The notes beneath the pieces were generated by a model. It was not told the origin of the DNA. It worked only from the letters and a program-made list of their open reading frames with translations, and did no database searches. A stretch of DNA of 64,000 bases, taken from assembly GCA_043228905.1 (NCBI GenBank), contig JBHGNT010000002.1:7874001-7938000 (forward strand), read 5' to 3'. Source of the stretch: Azolla caroliniana. Taxonomy: Eukaryota; Polypodiophyta. The translations under genes and the position numbers were made by a program. This document shows, one piece after another, positions 34,401 to 44,055 of the stretch. How positions within the stretch are numbered: position 1 is the stretch's first letter; every line of letters starts with the position of its first letter.

Positions 34401-35704
34401 ACGTTGAGGCAAGACCCCGAGCCTTTGTCTAAAGGATATCAAATTCGTGTATTTATATACTAAGAATTAACCGAAATGAGAAAGATTAACAAATTTCATT
34501 AATAAAAGGGAAAGAAAGATTACAATCAATCCCAAGATTGGGATTACAAAAGTTTTATCTTATGGAGATTATTAGAATAATAGATTAGAGGAAATAAGAG
34601 ATTATGATTCTTGAGTGATATGGCTTTGACAAGGAATTTTGGATTTTGAGAGATTGCTTCCGTATGGAAATTATGGTTTACTTGAGATTCCGCTTCCCGG
34701 TGTCGCGAAAATACGACGAGGATACGTGAACGTTGAGGCAAGACCCCGGGCCTTTGTCTAAAGGATATCAAATTCGTGTATTTATATACTAAGAATTAAC
34801 CGAAATGAGAAAGATTAACAAATTTCATTAATAAAAGGGAAAGAAAGATTACAATCAATCCCAAGATTGGGATTACAAAAGTTTTATCTTATGGAGATTA
34901 TTAGAATAATAGATTAGAGGAAATAAGAGATTATGATTCTTGAGTGATATGGCTTTGACAAGGAATTTTGGATTTTGAGAGATTGCTTCCGTATGGAAAT
35001 TATGGTTTACTTGAGATTCCGCTTCCCGGTGTCGCGAAAATACGACGAGGATACGTGAACGTTGAGGCAAGACCCCGGGCCTTTGTCTAAAGGATATCAA
35101 ATTCGTGTATTTATATACTAAGAATTAACCGAAATGAGAAAGATTAACAAATTTCATTAATAAAAGGGAAAGAAAGATTACAATCAATCCCAAGATTGGG
35201 ATTACAAAAGTTTTATCTTATGGAGATTATTAGAATAATAGATTAGAGGAAATAAGAGATTATGATTCTTGAGTGATATGGCTTTGACAAGGAATTTTGG
35301 ATTTTGAGAGATTGCTTCCGTATGGAAATTATGGTTTACTTGAGATTCCGCTTCCCGGTGTCGCGAAAATACGACGAGGATACGTGAACGTTGAGGCAAG
35401 ACCCCGGGCCTTTGTCTAAAGGATATCAAATTCGTGTATTTATATACTAAGAATTAACCGAAATGAGAAAGATTAACAAATTTCATTAATAAAAGGGAAA
35501 GAAAGATTACAATCAATCCCAAGATTGGGATTACAAAAGTTTTATCTTATGGAGATTATTAGAATAATAGATTAGAGGAAATAAGAGATTATGATTCTTG
35601 AGTGATATGGCTTTGACAAGGAATTTTGGATTTTGAGAGATTGCTTCCGTATGGAAATTATGGTTTACTTGAGATTCCGCTTCCCGGTGTCGCGAAAATA
35701 CGAC
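28450..35704. repeat. 329-bp tandem array, first block (22 units)
   Basis: Twenty-two head-to-tail units plus a 17-bp start of the next, nearly identical. Each unit is about 315 bp of LTR R/U5 sequence (from TGTCGCGAAAATACG to GGTTTACTTGAG) followed by a short piece ending GATTCCGCTTCCCGG, which is identical to the Gypsy 4 gag DNA flanking the insertion. The first unit has TGTCGTG where later units have TGTCGCG. Five units have CCCCGAG in place of CCCCGGG. Every unit holds the hairpin AATCCCAAGATTGGGATT. The 75-codon frame across each unit boundary is not a gene. Confidence 0.95.
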
Positions 35705-35837
35705 TGTCAGGAACTCTATTAAGGCAGAGAAGGAATTAGTACTAAAAGAAGGATTAGTACTATTGTTGGGGAATAGTACTAAGACAGAGAAGGATTAGTA
35801 CTATGAGAGGTGTCGAACTTTGAGAGAAGGAATGAGT

Positions 35838-35887
<50 letters not shown>

Positions 35888-36177
35888 TGATGCGAAAGAT
35901 ATATGTATTATCTGACGGAAGATATACATTAGTAGTTAGAAGGCTTAAGACTGGCGTTGAACCGATTTGGTTCGAACTAATGCCTTGCGCCTCCTTTTAT
36001 AGTGTCTTCAGGAATACTCCTGAAGTTTCTAGAATGTTCCAGAGAAATCTGGAATATACATCAATTTCCTAATAAAACCTAAATGAAAATAATATCCTTC
36101 AAATTACAACTCATAACCTAATGGTAAAGTCTCGACCCGTGTAACAAAAGGTTATGGGTTCGAGTCTAGTTATGACA
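35705..36177 (-). repeat. Gypsy 3 3' LTR (473 bp)
   Basis: TGTCAGGAAC to GTTATGACA, with a long GA microsatellite (about 35838-35882). The last ~65 bp have a B-box-like GGTTCGAGTCT (36157-36167), and TCATAAC (36111-36117) is complementary to GTTATGA (36169-36175). The pol stop codon lies a few bases inside this LTR. Confidence 0.95.
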
Positions 36178-39100
36178 CTATCCCCCCTTTAAAACGACGA
36201 GTTTCACGAGTCGTTTTGGATTGAGGACCCGGTTTCTCGGGATATCGTCGATGGAAGTCTTCTAGAAGAGCACGAGCATTGGTCACATTCTCGATCGGTT
36301 CCCAAGTACGCTCGCTGGGACTATATCCTAGCCAATCGACTAGATAGTAGAGCTTGTTGCGAACAATCTTGGAATCGAGGATGGCAGCGACCTCATACTC
36401 AGGTCCATCTTCGAGCTCGATAGGAGGTGGAGGTTGTATAGTACGTCCTGGGATAGTGCTCTCGTGATAGGGTTCGAGGAGAGAACTATGAAACACCGGG
36501 TGTATCCGAAGTTGCGGAGGTAGCTCGAGACGAAAAGCGACATCATTAATCTTCCCGATAATACGGAAAGGACCTAATCGTCGATAATCCAACTTCTCAC
36601 ATGGGCGAGTGGTCTTGATGTGTCGTCGTAGCAGCCACACCCGATCTCCAATGTTAAAACTGGATGGAAGTCGATGACGATCTGCGTAGTCCTTGTGTGA
36701 TTGTTGAGCTTGCTGGAGTTGAGTAGATAAATCCGCTTGTATCTTGCGTAACCGCTCCAAACGATCCTCCGCGTAAGGATTTGTGGACACTTCTGGGGTT
36801 TCAAGGACACACCACCGGGGATGATATCCCGTATAAGCGTAGAATGGCGTGACTTTAGTCGATGCGTGGATAGCGTTATTATAGGCAAATTCGGCGAACG
36901 GAAGAATATCTGCCCAGTCATTCTGATGATAGTTGAGAAAGCACCGCAGATACTGCTCCAGTGTTTGATTTGTTCGTTCGGCTTGACCGTCGGTTTGTGG
37001 GTGGTAGCCGGAGGAGAGGTTACAAGTGACCTTCAGCATTTTAAAAAGGTGCTTCCAGAATTTTGACACAAACTGGGGTCCACGATCGCTGATGATATTA
37101 TCAGGGAGTCCATGATGCCGACATACTTCCCGCATGACAATTTCGGCGGTGTCTTCACTAGATATTTCTTTAGTACATGGTAAGAAATGAGCCATCTTCG
37201 TATATCGATCCACCACTGTGAGAATCGCACTGAATCCCTTAGAGACTGGAAGATCTGTAATGAAGTCAAGAGCAATGGATTGCCATGGCTTGCTTGGAAT
37301 TGGTAATGGTTCTAATAAACCATATGGATGATGTCTTGGCATTTTCGCTCTGCAGCATGTATCGCAAGTCCGAACAAAATCTTCGACAAATTGTCGCATA
37401 CGGGGCCACCAGAATGATCGTTGTACTAAATCTAATGTTTTAGTACTACCAAAATGTCCTGCTGTATATGTGTCATGGCAGTTTTGTACTACTCGAAGGC
37501 GGCAAGAACCATTAGGAACATACAAAAGTTCTTTAAAGAAGAGTAATCCATCACAGTATTTGAATTGCCGATAATCCGTACCTGGTGATTGTGATTGTGA
37601 ACATGACGCTCGAGAGGGGTCAATTTGTGCTAGTATAGCTTGGGCGAAAGCGTCAGTCTTCAAGTCCTCACGTATAGTATTGGTAATGTCGGAATCCACG
37701 GGCATGTCAAAGATCTGTGCTGCTTGCAGTCGTGCTGGACCCAAGATTACTTGCTTCTGGTTATCGAAAGCTGGCTCACCGGGACGTGGTGTTAGATACG
37801 AACGCCGTGATAATGCATCTGCCTTCCCTTGGTGCTTCCCCGGACGATATGTAATTTTGAAGTCGAAGCGTGTGAGGAAATGGGCCCACCGAGCTTGACG
37901 TCGATTCAGTACACGAGCATCTTGAAAGTAGGCAAGGTTCTTGTGGTCACTGAATACAGTGACCTGATGAGGAGATCCCTCCAGGAAATGCCTCCATTGC
38001 ATAAAAGAATCAACTATTGCTAATAGCTCTTTATCATGAATTTCGTAGTTGATTTCGGCGGCGTCAAACTTACGGGAGTGGAAAGCCACAGGATGTAGCT
38101 TCTCGTCGTTACCCTGTTGTGACAGAATGCTCCCCAATGCGAAATCCGATGCATCAGCTTCGATAATGAATGGTTTTTCCGGATCCACATGACCTAAAAT
38201 TGGAGCTGATGTAAACGCCTTCTTAAGACTCTCGAAAGCCATGTCCGTCTCTTTAGACCAAATGAATGATTGTCCCTTCCTGGTGAGCTGTGTGAGAGGC
38301 AGCACAATTTTTGAGTAATTTTGTATGAACTTCCGGTAGAAATTTGCAAAGCCTAGGAAGCATTGCACATCCCGCACCGAACGCGGAGTGTGCCATTCTA
38401 TCACCGTTTTGACCTTGGCTGGGTCCATAGATATGCCTTCTGAGGAGATGACATAGCCGAGAAACTCCACTTGGTTGCACCCGAAACTACATTTCTCTAA
38501 CTTTGCATACAGACCATGTTCTCGAAGTCGTTTTAGTACTAATAGTACATGAGAATCATGTTCTTCTTGGGTCTTTGAATAAACCAGTAGATCATCCAAA
38601 TAGATGATCAAAAAATCATCCAAGAGGTCTCGAAATATATCATTCGCCATGTGCTGGAAGACTGCCGGCGCATTAGTGAGTCCGAACGGCATGACCGTAT
38701 ACTCGAAGTGCCCATATCTGGTGCGAAACGCGGTCTTCCATTCATCTCCTGGTCGGATCCGTACGAGGTTATAGGCTCCTCGTAAGTCGATCTTCGTGAA
38801 GAACCTGGCACCGTTGATCCGTTCTAAAAGACTTGAGATAAGGGGAAGAGCATACCTATTTCTTACTGTGACCTTATTCAAGCCACGGTAATCTACAACG
38901 AGTCGAAGCGAGCCATCTTTTTTCTTGACGAAGAAAATGGGTGCGCCGGCTGGAGATTTCGAATGCCGAATGAAACCGTTCTCCAAATTCTCCTCTATAT
39001 AGGCTCGAAGGACTTCTAGCTCGGTTGGTGACAAATTGTAGATCGGCCCCCATGGCGGCTCTTTTCCCGGTTGTAAGTCGATGGCGCAGTCGTACGGCCG

Positions 39101-39766
39101 ATGATGAGGAAGTGTGTTGGCTTGTACTTTATCGAACACATCAGCATACTGACGATACTTCTCGGGAAGTTGAACGGTGGACTCCTCTTTGGTGGTGCTG
39201 GAGGGTTGTACTGATATTGCAAAGAGAAACATTTCCTCCTTGCGCCCTTCCTCACGCAACTGACGTAGCGAAATGGTTGCAACCTTCTGGGTAGATCCTT
39301 GGGTTTGTCGCAACCGGATTTCCCTTGTCCTCCAATCTATGTCTGGGTCATGTAACTCGAACCATGGTAATCCTAAAACTATGGGATGTTCTGGAATACT
39401 AATAATATTAAATGATACTACACATTTTAAGTTATCTAGGACAATATTAACGGGTTCCGACTCTTCTATGATATTACCAGAAGCAATGGGACGACCATCA
39501 ATGACTACTACTGAGGCTGGACATGGGAGCTTTCTTAGAGATATCTGATGAGCTCGGGCAAAATTCCTATCCATGAAGCAAGAATTAGCTCCGGAATCTA
39601 GAAGGGCTAAGGTATGTACTGGAGGGGTACTTTTAGTACTAACTGCTACTTGGACTACGAACACATCACTAACTTGCTTAGAGGGAATGGAACCACTAAT
39701 GGGCTGCACAGATCTAGGGCTGTCCAACCAAACGGCTCCTATTTTGGCTGGACTTAGTCGTTTAAC
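36170..39766 (-). CDS. Gypsy 3 pol polyprotein (PR-RT-RH-INT-chromodomain)
   Basis: It is open from the frameshift site to a TAA just inside the LTR. Residues are counted from 39727. Protease ALLDSGANSCFM is near residue 40. RT blocks YALPLISSLLERINGA and FLIIYLDDLLVYS (about 375) are present. RNase H is at about 520 (EADASDFALGSILSQ), and the integrase finger with HDTYTAGHFG and CDTCCRAKM at about 750-795. Catalytic D, D and E are in LDFITDLP, IISDRGPQF and TDGQAERTNQTL (about 820-915). The chromodomain is at about 1110-1170 (YEVAAILDSK; YYLVDWLGYSPSERTWEP). All catalytic residues are present. It lies in the -1 frame relative to gag and would be made as a gag-pol fusion. Confidence 0.93.
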   Translation of the reverse strand, partial: VKRLSPAKIGAVWLDSPRSVQPISGSIPSKQVSDVFVVQVAVSTKSTPPVHTLALLDSGANSCFMDRNFARAHQISLRKLPCPASVVVIDGRPIASGNIIEESEPVNIVLDNLKCVVSFNIISIPEHPIVLGLPWFELHDPDIDWRTREIRLRQTQGSTQKVATISLRQLREEGRKEEMFLFAISVQPSSTTKEESTVQLPEKYRQYADVFDKVQANTLPHHRPYDCAIDLQPGKEPPWGPIYNLSPTELEVLRAYIEENLENGFIRHSKSPAGAPIFFVKKKDGSLRLVVDYRGLNKVTVRNRYALPLISSLLERINGARFFTKIDLRGAYNLVRIRPGDEWKTAFRTRYGHFEYTVMPFGLTNAPAVFQHMANDIFRDLLDDFLIIYLDDLLVYSKTQEEHDSHVLLVLKRLREHGLYAKLEKCSFGCNQVEFLGYVISSEGISMDPAKVKTVIEWHTPRSVRDVQCFLGFANFYRKFIQNYSKIVLPLTQLTRKGQSFIWSKETDMAFESLKKAFTSAPILGHVDPEKPFIIEADASDFALGSILSQQGNDEKLHPVAFHSRKFDAAEINYEIHDKELLAIVDSFMQWRHFLEGSPHQVTVFSDHKNLAYFQDARVLNRRQARWAHFLTRFDFKITYRPGKHQGKADALSRRSYLTPRPGEPAFDNQKQVILGPARLQAAQIFDMPVDSDITNTIREDLKTDAFAQAILAQIDPSRASCSQSQSPGTDYRQFKYCDGLLFFKELLYVPNGSCRLRVVQNCHDTYTAGHFGSTKTLDLVQRSFWWPRMRQFVEDFVRTCDTCCRAKMPRHHPYGLLEPLPIPSKPWQSIALDFITDLPVSKGFSAILTVVDRYTKMAHFLPCTKEISSEDTAEIVMREVCRHHGLPDNIISDRGPQFVSKFWKHLFKMLKVTCNLSSGYHPQTDGQAERTNQTLEQYLRCFLNYHQNDWADILPFAEFAYNNAIHASTKVTPFYAYTGYHPRWCVLETPEVSTNPYAEDRLERLRKIQADLSTQLQQAQQSHKDYADRHRLPSSFNIGDRVWLLRRHIKTTRPCEKLDYRRLGPFRIIGKINDVAFRLELPPQLRIHPVFHSSLLEPYHESTIPGRTIQPPPPIELEDGPEYEVAAILDSKIVRNKLYYLVDWLGYSPSERTWEPIENVTNARALLEDFHRRYPEKPGPQSKTTRETRRFKGGIVS
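36178..36192 (-). promoter_or_regulatory. Gypsy 3 polypurine tract
   Basis: The minus strand reads AAAGGGGGGATAG immediately before the 3' LTR, the plus-strand priming site expected there. The tract also encodes the last residues of pol (KGGIVS). Confidence 0.85.
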
Positions 39767-40923
39767 TCTTCTTCTAATTGGCTAAGGACATCAAATTTGT
39801 TTGCGAGATTCGGACTATTAGTACTATTAGGACTATTCTGACTATGAGGATTATCAGAGATTCCTACTGACATAGACTCGGGTTTAGTATAGTCGGAACT
39901 AACAATGACTTGGTTTACCTGCCTTCTTGGTCTATGGGGACAGTTTATCGCGATATGCCCTGGTCCACCGCAATAAAGGCATAATCGGTTTGTTCGGCGT
40001 CGTTGCTTTTCCTCCTCCGATAGCGGCCCACGACGACGTGTAGTGTCAATTTCCATTGGAGTTGGAGTACTTACTGGAGGCGCATTATGTGACTCCCTTT
40101 GAACAGGTTTCGCTACCATTGAGGCATAGGTAGGCTCGGATCTTGCCCTCGGCATCTGAAATTGTCGTTCCGAACGTCGCTCGAAGAGGCGGTTGTCACA
40201 TCTGACCGCTCGACTGATTGCTTCTGTTAATGATTTTGGCTCTTCAGGGAAAGTCAAGAGTAAATCCTTGACATCGTTGCGTAGACCATAGCGGAACTGC
40301 TCCATCAATGCTTGATCATCCCAGGGGATATCGGCGGCGAGTAGGCGGAAATCTGCAGCATATGCGGAGGCTGGACGGTCACCTTGGCGTAATCGCCGGA
40401 TTTTGTTGATTGCAGTCCTTATGCTGTCAGTATCTCCAAAACATGCTTTAAACTCACTTATGAATTCTTCAAAATTATTTAGTACTGGAGATTCCTTTTC
40501 TAGTAGCGGTGCGAACCATGCTAATGCTGAGCCAGTTAACAACGTGCCTACTAAACCCACTCGTGATGCATCGGTGGGATATCGGGACGGATGCATTTGA
40601 ATAACTAACCGTACCTGGTTAAGAAACCCTCTAAACTGCGATCGCGTTCCATCGAACTTCGTGGGAAGGCCAATCTTGGGTTCTTTATGAATCCCTTGTG
40701 CTCCGTGCCCTTGTTGTTGCATTGCTACGATGGTTGCTTCGAGTTGTTGCACGCGTAACGCAAGTTCCCCATGCTGTTGTTGCGTTTGCTGCTTTTCTAA
40801 GGAAATTTGCTGAAGATCCCCCAACAAGCGTTGATTTTCTTGTTCCAAAGCATGAAACTTCTCTTTCAAGCATTGAAATTCCGAGAAAACGGATTGATAC
40901 TCTTCAGCGCTAACGGTGGCCAT
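39754..40923 (-). CDS. Gypsy 3 gag
   Basis: 389 residues from ATG 40923. An N-terminal coiled coil (residues 10-70, QENQRLLGDLQQISLEKQQ) is followed by a retrotrans-gag capsid domain (FDGTRSQFRGFLNQVRLVIQ; FRYGLRNDVKDLLLTFPEEP). One intact CCHC knuckle, CLYCGGPGHIAINC, lies at about residues 312-325. The frame ends at TAA 39754-39756. Gag forms the virus-like particle in which reverse transcription takes place. Confidence 0.93.
   Translation of the reverse strand: MATVSAEEYQSVFSEFQCLKEKFHALEQENQRLLGDLQQISLEKQQTQQQHGELALRVQQLEATIVAMQQQGHGAQGIHKEPKIGLPTKFDGTRSQFRGFLNQVRLVIQMHPSRYPTDASRVGLVGTLLTGSALAWFAPLLEKESPVLNNFEEFISEFKACFGDTDSIRTAINKIRRLRQGDRPASAYAADFRLLAADIPWDDQALMEQFRYGLRNDVKDLLLTFPEEPKSLTEAISRAVRCDNRLFERRSERQFQMPRARSEPTYASMVAKPVQRESHNAPPVSTPTPMEIDTTRRRGPLSEEEKQRRRTNRLCLYCGGPGHIAINCPHRPRRQVNQVIVSSDYTKPESMSVGISDNPHSQNSPNSTNSPNLANKFDVLSQLEEELND
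39760..39766 (-). promoter_or_regulatory. Probable -1 ribosomal frameshift heptamer GTTAAAC
   Basis: In the gag frame the last codons read GAG TTA AAC GAC TAA. Moving back one base at G TTA AAC gives GTT AAA CGA CTA, which is exactly the open pol frame. G-UUA-AAC is a known type of slippery heptamer. It lies 3 nt before the gag stop. A downstream stimulatory fold was not established. Confidence 0.7.
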
Positions 40924-41013
40924 GGGATGAAGGAAAAGGGAAATAAGAGACTAGTAGGAAAGGAGAGAGACAGAAGGAAGAGGGAGACTAGTAGGAGGGA
41001 AATCGGTTCAAAC

Positions 41014-41146
41014 TGTCAGGAACTCTATTAAGGCAGAGAAGGAATTAGTACTAAAAGAAGGATTAGTACTATTGTTGGGGAATAGTACTAAGACAGAGAA
41101 GGATTAGTACTATGAGAGGTGTCGAACTTTGAGAGAAGGAATGAGT

Positions 41147-41192
<46 letters not shown>

Positions 41193-41480
41193 TGATGCGA
41201 AAGATATATGTATTATCTGACGGAAGATATACAACAGTAGTTAGAAGGCTTAAGACTGGCGTTGAACCGATTTGGTTCGAACTAATGCCTTGCGCCTCCT
41301 TTTATAGTGTCTTCAGGAATACTCCTGAAGTTTCTAGAATGTTCCAGAGAAATCTGGAATATACATCAATTTCCTAATAAAACCTAAATGAAAATAATCC
41401 TTCAAATTACAACTCATAACCTAATGGTAAAGTCTCGACCCGTGTAACAAAAGGTTATGGGTTCGAGTCTAGTTATGACA
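41014..41480 (-). repeat. Gypsy 3 5' LTR (467 bp)
   Basis: TGTCAGGAAC to GTTATGACA, followed directly by the ACGAC target duplication and the continuing 329-bp array. The minus-strand sequence inside the LTR starts GTTTGAACCGATTTCCC, a possible primer-binding site lacking the usual TGG. Confidence 0.93.
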
Positions 41481-43459
41481 ACGACGAGGATACGTGAACG
41501 TTGAGGCAAGACCCCGGGCCTTTGTCTAAAGGATATCAAATTCGTGTATTTATATACTAAGAATTAACCGAAATGAGAAAGATTAACAAATTTCATTAAT
41601 AAAAGGGAAAGAAAGATTACAATCAATCCCAAGATTGGGATTACAAAAGTTTTATCTTATGGAGATTATTAGAATAATAGATTAGAGGAAATAAGAGATT
41701 ATGATTCTTGAGTGATATGGCTTTGACAAGGAATTTTGGATTTTGAGAGATTGCTTCCGTATGGAAATTATGGTTTACTTGAGATTCCGCTTCCCGGTGT
41801 CGCGAAAATACGACGAGGATACGTGAACGTTGAGGCAAGACCCCGGGCCTTTGTCTAAAGGATATCAAATTCGTGTATTTATATACTAAGAATTAACCGA
41901 AATGAGAAAGATTAACAAATTTCATTAATAAAAGGGAAAGAAAGATTACAATCAATCCCAAGATTGGGATTACAAAAGTTTTATCTTATGGAGATTATTA
42001 GAATAATAGATTAGAGGAAATAAGAGATTATGATTCTTGAGTGATATGGCTTTGACAAGGAATTTTGGATTTTGAGAGATTGCTTCCGTATGGAAATTAT
42101 GGTTTACTTGAGATTCCGCTTCCCGGTGTCGCGAAAATACGACGAGGATACGTGAACGTTGAGGCAAGACCCCGGGCCTTTGTCTAAAGGATATCAAATT
42201 CGTGTATTTATATACTAAGAATTAACCGAAATGAGAAAGATTAACAAATTTCATTAATAAAAGGGAAAGAAAGATTACAATCAATCCCAAGATTGGGATT
42301 ACAAAAGTTTTATCTTATGGAGATTATTAGAATAATAGATTAGAGGAAATAAGAGATTATGATTCTTGAGTGATATGGCTTTGACAAGGAATTTTGGATT
42401 TTGAGAGATTGCTTCCGTATGGAAATTATGGTTTACTTGAGATTCCGCTTCCCGGTGTCGCGAAAATACGACGAGGATACGTGAACGTTGAGGCAAGACC
42501 CCGGGCCTTTGTCTAAAGGATATCAAATTCGTGTATTTATATACTAAGAATTAACCGAAATGAGAAAGATTAACAAATTTCATTAATAAAAGGGAAAGAA
42601 AGATTACAATCAATCCCAAGATTGGGATTACAAAAGTTTTATCTTATGGAGATTATTAGAATAATAGATTAGAGGAAATAAGAGATTATGATTCTTGAGT
42701 GATATGGCTTTGACAAGGAATTTTGGATTTTGAGAGATTGCTTCCGTATGGAAATTATGGTTTACTTGAGATTCCGCTTCCCGGTGTCGCGAAAATACGA
42801 CGAGGATACGTGAACGTTGAGGCAAGACCCCGGGCCTTTGTCTAAAGGATATCAAATTCGTGTATTTATATACTAAGAATTAACCGAAATGAGAAAGATT
42901 AACAAATTTCATTAATAAAAGGGAAAGAAAGATTACAATCAATCCCAAGATTGGGATTACAAAAGTTTTATCTTATGGAGATTATTAGAATAATAGATTA
43001 GAGGAAATAAGAGATTATGATTCTTGAGTGATATGGCTTTGACAAGGAATTTTGGATTTTGAGAGATTGCTTCCGTATGGAAATTATGGTTTACTTGAGA
43101 TTCCGCTTCCCGGTGTCGCGAAAATACGACGAGGATACGTGAACGTTGAGGCAAGACCCCGGGCCTTTGTCTAAAGGATATCAAATTCGTGTATTTATAT
43201 ACTAAGAATTAACCGAAATGAGAAAGATTAACAAATTTCATTAATAAAAGGGAAAGAAAGATTACAATCAATCCCAAGATTGGGATTACAAAAGTTTTAT
43301 CTTATGGAGATTATTAGAATAATAGATTAGAGGAAATAAGAGATTATGATTCTTGAGTGATATGGCTTTGACAAGGAATTTTGGATTTTGAGAGATTGCT
43401 TCCGTATGGAAATTATGGTTTACTTGAGATTCCGCTTCCCGGTGTCGCGAAAATACGAC
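41481..43459. repeat. 329-bp tandem array, second block (6 units)
   Basis: It resumes exactly where the first block stopped (ACGACGAGG) and contains six units, so the array totals 28. It ends at AAATACGAC, the same point in the unit where Gypsy 3 is inserted, followed by another Gypsy 3 LTR. Confidence 0.95.
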
Positions 43460-44055
43460 TGTCAGGAACTCTATTAAGGCAGAGAAGGAATTAGTACTAA
43501 AAGAAGGATTAGTACTATTGTTGGGGAATAGTACTAAGACAGAGAAGGATTAGTACTATGAGAGGTGTCGAACTTTGAGAGAAGGAATGAGTGAGTGAGA
43601 GAGAGAGAGAGAGAGAGAGAGAATGATGATGCGAAAGATATATGTATTATCTGACGGAAGATATACAACAGTAGTTAGAAGGCTTAAGACTGGCGTTGAA
43701 CCGATTTGGTTCGAACTAATGCCTTGCGCCTCCTTTTATAGTGTCTTCAGGAATACTCCTGAAGTTTCTAGAATGTTCCAGAGAAATCTGGAATATACAT
43801 CAATTTCCTAATAAAATCTAAATGAAAATAATATCCTTCAAATTACAACTCATAACCTAATGGTAAAGTCTCGACCCGTGTAACAAAAGGTTATGGGTTC
43901 GAGTCTAGTTATGACACTATCCCCCCTTTAAAACGACGAGTTTCACGAGTCGTTTTGGATTGAGGACCCGGTTTCTCGGGATATCGTCGATGGAAGTCTT
44001 CTAGAAGAGCACGAGCATTGGTCACATTCTCGATCGGTTCCCAAGTACGCTCGCT
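43460..44055 (-). mobile_element. Second, truncated Gypsy 3 copy
   Basis: LTR 43460-43916 (457 bp) plus the polypurine tract and last ~45 codons of pol, to 44055, all nearly identical to 35705-36317. It enters the 329-bp unit at the same base as the full copy. It ends abruptly against the CCGGTT minisatellite of the LARD LTR. The short block CGATCGGTTCC occurs on both sides of the break. Confidence 0.92.

Larger units (their letters stand above)
35705..41480 (-). mobile_element. Gypsy 3: intact chromodomain Ty3/gypsy element
   Basis: 5776 bp with LTRs 35705-36177 and 41014-41480 and a perfect 5-bp target duplication ACGAC (35700-35704 and 41481-41485), inside a unit of the 329-bp array. Gag (389 residues) and pol (1185 residues) are both open. 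The pol C-terminus carries a chromodomain, which in chromoviruses directs integration to marked chromatin. LTR differences are few (for example TACATTAG against TACAACAG and a 2-bp indel), indicating recent insertion. It looks potentially autonomous. Confidence 0.95.

Noticed and set aside
28450-35704. Centromeric or telomeric satellite
   Set aside because: The unit is an LTR piece plus local flank confined to one insertion, and no telomere-type repeat is present. It could still be recruited elsewhere, but nothing here shows that.
28622-43184. A 75-codon open frame repeated in every 329-bp unit (MISFRQRPGVL...)
   Set aside because: It crosses the LTR/target junction of each unit, lies in LTR U5 sequence, and the next unit is in another frame. 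It recurs only because the DNA repeats.
28450-43459. CRISPR-like array
   Set aside because: Units are directly abutting 329-bp repeats without unique spacers, in a plant genome, and derive from an LTR.
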